30,519 nt of DNA, taken from positions 1-30,519 of the forward strand of contig JBFFXF010000061.1 in the NCBI GenBank assembly GCA_041569895.1, in the 5' to 3' direction. Of the stretch, positions 24,054 to 30,519 are shown in pieces. Position 1 is the first letter of the stretch. Each line of letters begins with the position of its first letter. Position numbers and translations under genes: made by a program. Below the pieces are notes generated by a model. That model saw only the letters and a list, made by a program, of their open reading frames with translations. It did no database searches and was not told the DNA's origin. This DNA is from JBFFXF01 sp041569895 (GTDB lineage: Bacteria > Planctomycetota > UBA8108 > JACQVS01).

Positions 24054-24450
24054 CCCGGTCCCGGTCCCGAGAACCCTCGTGGTCGTCTTGGTGTTCGACG
24101 TCGGGGCCGAGCCGTTGGAGTTCGAGGCCGAGACAGAGAACAGAGGGCAGAGATCCGAGGCAGAGGACAGAGACCGATCCCGACTCCGACTCGGATTCCG
24201 ACCCCGATCCCGACTCCGAACTCCGATACCGATACCGATTCCGATGACCGATACCGATTCCGATGCCGATTCCGACTCCGATGACCGAAGGCGGACCTCC
24301 CCAATCTCCGTCCCCAATACCTCCTTTCCTGCCTTCCTGCTCTTCCTGCCTTCCTTGCCGTGCTTTTTTTGCCGTCAAAGTCTCGCCGGCGGTGTCGAGC
24401 AGCCTCGCCGGGCACGGGCACGGGACCGGGACCGGGAACGAGGACGAGGA
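24054..24450 (+). repeat. Composite intergenic repeat, copy C, bounded by 16-bp inverted repeats
   Basis: The 425-base gap between two convergent genes is built of repeats. CCCGGTCCCGGTCCCG at 24054-24069 recurs as its exact reverse complement at 24421-24436. Between them: CCGAGGCAGAGG (24155-24166, as in copy B); a CCGATN/CCGACN hexamer array of roughly eighteen units (24173-24287); a polypyrimidine arm with TTCCTGCCTTCCTG (24320-24359); the module TCTCGCCGGCGGTGTCGAGC (24381-24400), shared with copies A and B; then a GGGCAC/GGGACC array (24410-24438) and GAGGACGAGGA. No gene is supported here. Confidence 0.87.
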
Positions 24451-24471
24451 AAGGGGGCTGCGCGCCGTTCG

Positions 24472-26406
24472 TCAGTTATCCCCGCGCGCCTCGTTGATCA
24501 CGTCTTCCGGGTAGCCGCTGACCTCGAGGACGCGGAGGGCGTTTCTGGTGGTCGCGGGGCCTTCGCGCAGGACGTAGTCGAAGGTCATCGTGCGGCCCTC
24601 GACCGCCTCGCGGAAGTGGTGGTTGCTCATCGCCTCCTCGCGATCGACGGTGACCAGTTTCGAGAGCTCGAGGTCGTGGGTGGCGACGAGGAGGAGGATG
24701 CCGCGTGAGCGCAGCTTCCTGAGGATCGCTCTCGAGATCGCCAGACGCTCCTCGGAGTTGGTGCCGCGGAAGAGCTCGTCGAAGACGGCGAGGATGCGCG
24801 GGCTCTCTTCCGCCGCCCGCAACACGCGCAGCACGCGCTCGACCTCGACCTGGAAGTAGCTCTTTCCGTCATCGAGCGAGTCGCGGATGTTGATGTCGGT
24901 GTGCACCGCGAGCGGCGTCCAGCGGAACGATCGCGCGCACGTCGGGCCGCCGGCCCCGGCGAGGATGGCGTTGACCGCCACCGCCTTGAGGATGGTCGAC
25001 TTGCCCGACATGTTCGAGCCGGTGATGATCCAGACGCGGTCCGCGCCGCCGAGCCGCACCGGGTTGCGGACGGCGCGATGGCGCTCGATCAGCGGGTGCG
25101 CGAGGGCAATGGCGTCGATCTGTGGCGCGTCGATCTGTGGCGCGTCGATCTGTGGCGCGTCGATCTCCGGTGTGTCTCGCTCGAGCGGCTCCGGCGCGCA
25201 GAAGTCGTCCTGCTCGACCAGCGGCCCCGAGAGCGACAGCAACGCCTCGAGCTCGCCGAGCGCTCCGATCGCGCGCTCGATCTCCTCCCGGCGCTCGAGC
25301 AGCGCGCGCTCCGAGAGCGGCAGCACGCGGAGCTCGAGCAGCGTGAATACGTTGATCACCTCGAAGAGGGGACCGTACTCATGCAGCGCGAGAATCGCCG
25401 CGTGCCGTCGCAAGCGGCGTGTCAGCGGTCTCAGACCGGAGAGCACCCCGCGGATCTCCCGCAGCTCGTCGCTCTCGAGCTCGGCCGCCGCCAGCTCCTG
25501 CGCCGCGGCGTCGATCGCCCGCAGCAGCGGCACGAGGAGGAGGACCCGGTCGCGCAGCGTGTTCGCCCGCTTGACGTGGCGGCCGATGAACGCCATGTTG
25601 ACCACCAAGAAGACGAAGCAGAGCGCCAGCGCGGGGAGCCAGAAGAAGATGGTGATCAGCGCCGCGAGTCCCGCCGTCCCGAGGACATGCGCGCCGAGCA
25701 ACACGAGGCGTGGATCGGTGAACACCCTCGGCGCGCGCAGCGATCCGGGGACCGACTCGAAACTCCGTTCCCGCAACCCGACGAGCGCCTCGAGGATCGA
25801 GTCGCGCGTGCCTGGTCTGGAGGCGAGCTCCCGCACCGCCGCCTGACGCACGCGGATGTCAGCGGGATCGAGGAGCGGTCGCGTCAGCATCCACCGCAGC
25901 CGCCTCGCGCCGAACACCGTGCTGGACGTGTCGAGAAAGCCGAAGAGCGTCCGCCCGCCGTCGAGGAGGGCGAGATCCTCGACCACGCCCGGATCGAGCT
26001 CGTGGTGCCGCGGCTCCGCCGCGAAGCCGCGCATTCCCCGCGCCAGCGGCGAGTCGGTCTCCTCGAGCTCCGGAGCCTGCCGTGGCCGTCGCCTCGACTG
26101 CTGGCGCTCGAGCGCTTCCCGCAGGAGCAGCGCGCGTGCGCGGAGCGTGTCCAGCCGTCGCAGGATGCGCGTGTGCAGCACGAGCGCCGCGACGAAGGCC
26201 GCGAGCGCCGGAGCGGAGAGCGTCGCGGGGTAGAGCGGCGACCAGGACCAGAGGATGAGTCCGGCGATGAACGCGAGGAACGTCAGCAGCCGGGCCACCG
26301 ACCATCGACGGGCAAGGCGCTCGAGCTGCTCGACCTGGCCCTCGACGGTTGCAAGGCGCGCTTGCCCCGAGTCCGTCTCTGCGATCGTCACGTCGGGCTC
26401 CTTCAC
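24472..26406 (-). CDS. Membrane-associated MutS-family ATPase
   Basis: About 644 residues from the GTG at 26406, which overlaps the SurE-fusion stop as GTGA and has GGAGAG five bases upstream; a GTG at 26430 is the longer alternative. The C-terminal third is a MutS-type ATPase: Walker A GSNMSGKST (residues 463-471), Walker B ILAVFDELFRGTN with Asp543-Glu544, and the following LLLVATHDLELSKL. VDLALLDGGRTLFGFLDTSSTVFGARRLRWML resembles the MutS core (domain III). There is no mismatch-reading N-terminal domain. Instead there are hydrophobic segments at about 36-82 and 230-280, giving probably four membrane helices. Membrane MutS-like proteins occur in several phyla, with no proven role in mismatch repair. 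A three-fold IDAPQ repeat sits just before the ATPase domain. Confidence 0.9.
   Translation of the reverse strand: MKEPDVTIAETDSGQARLATVEGQVEQLERLARRWSVARLLTFLAFIAGLILWSWSPLYPATLSAPALAAFVAALVLHTRILRRLDTLRARALLLREALERQQSRRRPRQAPELEETDSPLARGMRGFAAEPRHHELDPGVVEDLALLDGGRTLFGFLDTSSTVFGARRLRWMLTRPLLDPADIRVRQAAVRELASRPGTRDSILEALVGLRERSFESVPGSLRAPRVFTDPRLVLLGAHVLGTAGLAALITIFFWLPALALCFVFLVVNMAFIGRHVKRANTLRDRVLLLVPLLRAIDAAAQELAAAELESDELREIRGVLSGLRPLTRRLRRHAAILALHEYGPLFEVINVFTLLELRVLPLSERALLERREEIERAIGALGELEALLSLSGPLVEQDDFCAPEPLERDTPEIDAPQIDAPQIDAPQIDAIALAHPLIERHRAVRNPVRLGGADRVWIITGSNMSGKSTILKAVAVNAILAGAGGPTCARSFRWTPLAVHTDINIRDSLDDGKSYFQVEVERVLRVLRAAEESPRILAVFDELFRGTNSEERLAISRAILRKLRSRGILLLVATHDLELSKLVTVDREEAMSNHHFREAVEGRTMTFDYVLREGPATTRNALRVLEVSGYPEDVINEARGDN
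25112..25165 (-). repeat. In-frame 15-bp tandem repeat in the MutS-like gene
   Basis: Three perfect 15-bp units (GCGTCGATCTGTGGC on the plus strand) plus a degenerate fourth encode IDAPQ three times, then IDA. The repeat lies in the linker before the ATPase domain, keeps the frame, and can change in copy number without breaking the protein. Confidence 0.9.
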
Positions 26407-28412
26407 CGGCTCTCCGAGAAGAAGCGCCACGATCGCAGCCGGTGTGCGCCGTCATCGTCGCTCGCGACGGCCGGCAGGGGCGTCACGGCGATGTGCTTCC
26501 GGCCGATCGCCCATGCATCGGTGCCTTCCTCGGCGGTCGCGAACGTCAGATCGAGTCGGGGCACCAGCGTGATGCCATCGCCGTCATCGCGCCGCCTGTA
26601 AACGACGCGGAAGGCCGGCGGGCCGGGACGCGTCAGCATCGGCGCGCGCCAGGCCGATGGATCGCCACCGGGGAAGTTGACGTTGAGGAGGACCGGCGGA
26701 CCGCCCCGCTCGAGCACCTCACGCAGGAGGAGCGCCGCCTGTTTGGCCGCCGCGGCGTACTCCTTCGAGCCGTAGGTCAGTGACAGCGCCACCGCGGTGA
26801 CGCCCAGGTCGCGCGCCATCTTCGCCGCGCCGACGGTGCCGGAGAGTGCGATGTTCGTGCCGACGTTCTGCCCGCGGTTGATGCCGCTGACCGCGAGGTC
26901 GAACTTCCTGTCGCCGGCGAGCTCGTGGATGGCCAAGTGGACGCAACTGGCGGGCGAGGCGTCGACAGCCCACGCCGTCGCGCTCGACTTCTCGAGAGCG
27001 ATGCGCCGCAGGGAGATCTCGCGCAGCGTCAGCGCCTGCGATGAGGCGCTGGCGTTCGCCGACGGCGCGGCGACGAGCACGTCCGCGAACGTCTCGAGCT
27101 CCGCGAGTATCGCGGCGAGGCCGGGCGACTCGACACCGTCATCGTTGGTCAAGAGAACGTACGGCCTCCTCGCGGGCGTCCGCGTCGGATTCTCGTACCA
27201 GACGACACCGAGCCCCGCCGTCTCCTCGCACGTCACCACGTCGAGATCGCCATCGCCATCGAGGTCGATCGGCGCCACGAGGTCGTACTTGATCCCCTCG
27301 ACGCCGCTGATCTCTCGCGCCGCCCACCCGGTGTCTCCGCGCCGCGAGAGCCACGCGACGCCGGAGACGTCGCGCGCGTGCTCGCACGAGAAGATGACGT
27401 CGAGCGTGCCGTCGAGGTCGACATCCGCCGTCGCCACCGCCTTCCCCTTGCCCGACCGCTCCGGGAGCGGGATCGGCGTGCTCTCCCACCCGAGAGGCGT
27501 CCCGCCCGCGCGCCGGTGCAGCAGCAGCTCGTCGCCCTGGATCGCGGCGAGCACGTCGTCGCGGCCATCGCCGTCGAGGTCGCTCACGGTCAGGAACATC
27601 GGCTCGCGATCGCCGGCCCCGATGCGGTGCTCGGTCCACGGGTCGCCGGCCCGTCCGGGACCGGGATTCTCCAGCCAGAGGCAGCCCCGTCGCGGCCCCT
27701 TGCGATCCGACGCGACGATGTCGTCGTCACCGTCGCCGTCGACGTCGGTCGCCACCAGCGACATCACCCAGCCGGCGTCGCGGAGGCGTCGCCACCGCCA
27801 CGCCGCCAGGTCGCGCGGATCGTCCGGCGACTCGAACCACCCGATGCTCGCGCCCGCGCCCTTCGAGCCGGCGACGAGATCCACGCCGCGACGCCCGTCG
27901 ACCTGCACGGGCACCGTGAACATCCATCGCTGACCGCCGAGCGACGCCGGCAGCGGCTCCGCCCGCCAGGCGCTCTCTTCCAGGTACCGTTCGCGTTCGC
28001 GGGGCGCCCAGTGGACCGAGATCCTCTGCGTCCGGCCCTCCGACGCGCTGACGACGTCCATGGCGCCATCGCCGTCGAGGTCGACGAGCACGGCGTCTTC
28101 CGGGGAGCCCACCCGGCCCACCGTGACCGCGGGCCAGGGCTCGCGGCTCCGCGCCGGGCCGGGATTGATGGCGACGCGGACCAGCCCGCCCTCCTCCCAG
28201 GGCGTCGCGACGTCGGGCAGGCCGTCGCCGTTCGCATCGGCGAGCCGCACGCCGTCGGCGCCGCGGGAGGAGTCGTCGATCGTGTGCCGCTTCCAGGGCG
28301 CGCCGCGCTCGTCGGCCACGGCGAGGCCGGACGGTGGCGCGAGCGCCACGAGAGCGGCCGCGACGAGCATGGCCCGCGCACCGATTGAGAGAATCGAACG
28401 GTTTCCGGCCAT
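26403..28412 (-). CDS. surE: Exported FG-GAP/VCBS repeat protein fused to SurE nucleotidase
   Basis: About 669 residues from the ATG at 28412. A hydrophobic signal (ARAMLVAAALVALAPPSG, about 13-30) precedes an FG-GAP/VCBS region (about 45-405) with six Ca-binding loops, such as DANGDGLPD, DLDGDGAMD, DVDGDGDDD, DLDGDGRDD, DVDLDGTLD and DLDGDGDLD. The C-terminal part, about 416-669, is a complete SurE domain: YVLLTNDDGVESPG with the metal-binding Asp424-Asp425, VAAPSANASASSQALT with the active-site serine/asparagine region, VSGINRGQNVGTNIALSGTV, and the closing VTPL. SurE is a 5'-nucleotidase and acid phosphatase on nucleoside monophosphates, normally free-standing and cytosolic. Here it would be exported on a beta-propeller-like platform. 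No ribosome binding site is clear at 28412, so the start is less certain than the fusion. It overlaps the MutS-like gene by four bases. Confidence 0.9.
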   Translation of the reverse strand: MAGNRSILSIGARAMLVAAALVALAPPSGLAVADERGAPWKRHTIDDSSRGADGVRLADANGDGLPDVATPWEEGGLVRVAINPGPARSREPWPAVTVGRVGSPEDAVLVDLDGDGAMDVVSASEGRTQRISVHWAPRERERYLEESAWRAEPLPASLGGQRWMFTVPVQVDGRRGVDLVAGSKGAGASIGWFESPDDPRDLAAWRWRRLRDAGWVMSLVATDVDGDGDDDIVASDRKGPRRGCLWLENPGPGRAGDPWTEHRIGAGDREPMFLTVSDLDGDGRDDVLAAIQGDELLLHRRAGGTPLGWESTPIPLPERSGKGKAVATADVDLDGTLDVIFSCEHARDVSGVAWLSRRGDTGWAAREISGVEGIKYDLVAPIDLDGDGDLDVVTCEETAGLGVVWYENPTRTPARRPYVLLTNDDGVESPGLAAILAELETFADVLVAAPSANASASSQALTLREISLRRIALEKSSATAWAVDASPASCVHLAIHELAGDRKFDLAVSGINRGQNVGTNIALSGTVGAAKMARDLGVTAVALSLTYGSKEYAAAAKQAALLLREVLERGGPPVLLNVNFPGGDPSAWRAPMLTRPGPPAFRVVYRRRDDGDGITLVPRLDLTFATAEEGTDAWAIGRKHIAVTPLPAVASDDDGAHRLRSWRFFSESR

Positions 28413-28462
28413 CAGATCAGCGATCGGGCAACGAATTCTGTCCTCGTGGCAGTGTCCCCGTT

Positions 28463-28469
28463 TATCATA
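28463..28469. promoter_or_regulatory. Possible overlapping divergent -10 elements
   Basis: An AT-rich island in the 121-base divergent gap reads TATCAT on the plus strand (28463-28468) and TATGAT on the minus strand (28469-28464). It could serve both the ThuA-type gene and the SurE-fusion gene. No good -35 boxes are seen. Confidence 0.3.
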
Positions 28470-28533
28470 GTGCGACGGGACGACGAGGGAAGACCGGAAA
28501 CGAAGAGAGATGATCACGGAGAAGGCACGTCCC

Positions 28534-30519
28534 ATGCGCATTGTGCTCCCCACGCTGTTGCTGTCCCTGTCCGTTTTCACCGTGGCGCGCGCTCGCGACG
28601 GTGAGACTCCCCACGTGGTGCTGATCGGCGGCGACGCCGAGTACAGCTCGCGCGAGACCGTCGACGCGATCGCCGCCAGTCTGCGCGAGCGGTGGGGGTT
28701 TCGGACGACGGTGCTGAAATCGCACGTCGGGTCGATCGAGAACCCGGATAACCCGAACACCGAGATCCCCGGTCTCGAGGCGATCCGCACCGCCGATCTC
28801 CTGATCATCTACGTGCGCATGCGGAAGCCGCCGCGCGAGCAGCTCCAGATGCTCGACGCCTACTTCGCGGCGGGGAAGCCGGCGATCGGGCTGCGCACGA
28901 CGACGCACGGATTCACCAACGATCGCGGCTGGTGCCCGCGCTACTTCGGCGGTCACTACTGGACTCACTTCGGCGGCACGACGACCGCCTACACGCTGCC
29001 GTCGGCCGACGACCACCCCATCCTGCGCGGTCTGCCGCGGCACCGCGAGCTGCGCAACTCGCTCTACGTCACAGTGCCGCTCTCGGACACCGCGACGCCG
29101 CTCGTCCTCGGCCGTCACGACGAGGCGACACCTCCCCAGGTCTACGCGTGGACCAACGAATACTGTCCCGGATCGCGGCTCTTCTTCTCGACCATGAGCC
29201 ACCCCGAGGACATCGCCGACTCCTACAACCAGACGCTCCTCTACAACGCGGTCTTCTGGTGTCTCGGACGGGAGGTGCCGGAGGGCGGCGTGCTCGGGCT
29301 CGGCAAGAAGCGCGCGCGGACCGTGCCGGTCGAGACGGAGACGGCGCCGCCCGCGGACGCGCCGCCCGGAGCGGTGGTGCTCTTCGGCGGCGACGACCTG
29401 TCGCGCTGGGACTGGTGGTTCGGCGGCAAGGAGGGGCTCGCCGTCTACGGTCTCGACGAGCGCGCGCACAGCGGGGCGGGGCTGCAGGCCTTCGACGGGC
29501 CGCGCTGGAGGGTGGTCGATCGCTCGGTGGAGGCGGCGGTCGGCCGCGGCGACCTCATCACCAGGGAGCCGTTCACCGACTACCGGCTGCACCTGGAGTT
29601 CCTCGTGCCGCCGAGTCCGAAGGACGCGCCGCGGCTCTGGCGCGGCAACAGCGGCGTCTTCCTCAACGGCAGCTACGAGGTGCAGATCCTCGAGGGTGAC
29701 GGCTCGAACGACGTGCTCAGCTGCGGCGCGATCACCGGCCAGGTCGCGCCGGCGGTCGACGCCGCGAGGGGCGCGGGGGAGTGGCAGAGCCTCGACATCA
29801 CCTTCCGCGCCGCGCGTTTTCGCGGCGGCAAGAAGGCGAGCCGGGCGCGCGTCACCGCGCTGCTCAACGGCAAGAAGATCCATGACAACGTCGCGCTCGC
29901 TGACAACACGACGTGGGGCCTCCCGGAGGCCCGCGTCGAGAACGGCCCGGTCTCGGGGCCGATCCGGTTCCAGGCGGACAGCGGTCCGGTGCGCTTCAGG
30001 AACATCTGGGTCGAGCCGCTGTCGTTCCGAGAGGTGACGCGGGTCCTCCCCGACCGCCGTCCGCCGACAGGCAAGCCGTGGATCGACATGGACTACGGCC
30101 AGTTCCTGACGGCGTCGATCGAGGTTTCGAAGGGCAACATCGCACACAAGGGCGTCGCCATCCGCCTCGACGGCAGCGAGGGCGGCATCTCGAGCGGCAG
30201 CGAGTTCGTCGTCTTCGACACGGACACGCTGCGGTACGCCGCGGGCTGGGTCGGCCCGGACTTCATCGACTGGCGCAGCATCGTCTTCGACGGCTCGCAC
30301 CAGACTCACCCACGCCTCCGCGGAGACCTCGTGTTCTCGAACCCGATCGCGCCGGGCTGGGGAAAACCCGGCGAGGGCGGCTTCGAGGACCCGCGCGTGC
30401 GCGGGCGCGACGGCGTCGCCTACGGGCCGCTGCCGCGGAGCTGGGCGCGATGGAAGGGGCTGTACGTTTACGGCGATCAGGTGGTGCTCTCGTACTCGAT
30501 CGGCGGCGTCGACATCCTC
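28534..30519 (+). CDS. Secreted ThuA-like / DUF1080 / DUF6797-like protein (3' end outside window)
   Basis: Open for 662 codons to the window edge. I choose the ATG at 28534 (GGAGAAGG eight bases upstream, then the signal MRIVLPTLLLSLSVFTVARA); an in-frame ATG at 28510 is an alternative. A ThuA-like, glutamine-amidotransferase-fold domain spans about residues 25-245: HVVLIGGDAEYSSRETVDAI, LLIIYVRMRKPP, GLRTTTHGF and FFSTMSHPED. A DUF1080 (3-keto-disaccharide hydrolase) domain spans about 280-490: VVLFGGDDLSRWDWW, LITREPFTDYRLHLEF, RGNSGVFLNGSYEVQILEGD and GPIRFQADSGPVRFRNIWV. After it, WIDMDYGQFLTASIEVSKGN and AIRLDGSEGGISSGSEFVVF look like the start of DUF6797, which in Planctomycetes often leads into a cytochrome c domain; that part would be beyond the window. 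The first two families act in glycoside breakdown, so a role in polysaccharide use is likely. Confidence 0.9.
   Translation, partial: MRIVLPTLLLSLSVFTVARARDGETPHVVLIGGDAEYSSRETVDAIAASLRERWGFRTTVLKSHVGSIENPDNPNTEIPGLEAIRTADLLIIYVRMRKPPREQLQMLDAYFAAGKPAIGLRTTTHGFTNDRGWCPRYFGGHYWTHFGGTTTAYTLPSADDHPILRGLPRHRELRNSLYVTVPLSDTATPLVLGRHDEATPPQVYAWTNEYCPGSRLFFSTMSHPEDIADSYNQTLLYNAVFWCLGREVPEGGVLGLGKKRARTVPVETETAPPADAPPGAVVLFGGDDLSRWDWWFGGKEGLAVYGLDERAHSGAGLQAFDGPRWRVVDRSVEAAVGRGDLITREPFTDYRLHLEFLVPPSPKDAPRLWRGNSGVFLNGSYEVQILEGDGSNDVLSCGAITGQVAPAVDAARGAGEWQSLDITFRAARFRGGKKASRARVTALLNGKKIHDNVALADNTTWGLPEARVENGPVSGPIRFQADSGPVRFRNIWVEPLSFREVTRVLPDRRPPTGKPWIDMDYGQFLTASIEVSKGNIAHKGVAIRLDGSEGGISSGSEFVVFDTDTLRYAAGWVGPDFIDWRSIVFDGSHQTHPRLRGDLVFSNPIAPGWGKPGEGGFEDPRVRGRDGVAYGPLPRSWARWKGLYVYGDQVVLSYSIGGVDIL

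Overview
The window is GC-rich bacterial DNA. Its gene content suggests Planctomycetota or a close relative: paired dockerin-like EF-hand repeats in secreted proteins, a lamin-tail/CotH protein, a ThuA/DUF1080/DUF6797-like secreted protein, a Tat-exported sugar isomerase-like protein, and FG-GAP repeats. This placement is inferred from gene content; there is no rRNA or marker tree here. No tRNA, rRNA, IS element, phage gene or CRISPR array was found.

Layout. 1-4343: genes on the minus strand: a Tat-secreted sugar phosphate isomerase/epimerase cut by the left edge, a small PLDc_N-like membrane protein, and a coupled pair made of a CgeB-like glycosyltransferase and a 118-residue unknown. 4632-7806: a tight minus-strand operon read as lipoprotein (YiiX/NlpC-like) -> hemF -> YkgJ-type cysteine-cluster protein -> trpS. 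8137-11092: plus strand, a small Pup-like protein, a PafA/Dop-family protein carrying a membrane insertion, then a membrane-anchored thioredoxin. 11273-13174: a secreted dockerin-repeat protein. 13278-16991 (minus): a secreted M14 carboxypeptidase plus S9 dipeptidyl-peptidase fusion. 17388-20048: a beta-hydroxyacid dehydrogenase and ilvD. 20210-24046: a very large secreted LTD-LTD-CotH-PKD-CBM-dockerin protein. 24472-28412 (minus): a secreted FG-GAP/SurE fusion overlapping a membrane MutS-like ATPase by GTGA. 28534-end: a ThuA-DUF1080-DUF6797-like protein cut by the right edge. Both edge genes stay open to the window end.

The most interesting locus is 8137-10348. A 57-residue protein ends in a Pup-like aromatic-V-x-x-aromatic-V ... 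R-G-A-E tail. It sits 16 bases before a clear PafA/Dop homologue that has a hydrophobic, apparently membrane-spanning insertion of about 105 residues in the middle of its catalytic domain. No proteasome or ARC/Mpa ATPase gene lies in the window. This looks like a divergent, membrane-attached pupylation or depupylation module.

The second notable layer is intergenic. A modular repeat family occurs in at least five gaps: hexamer arrays (NACGGG and TCGGNN/CCGATN), polypurine/polypyrimidine arms, and a core shared at about 96% over 77 bases between 1141-1217 and 4477-4553. NACGGG-type arrays lie directly before the start codons of three unrelated genes.
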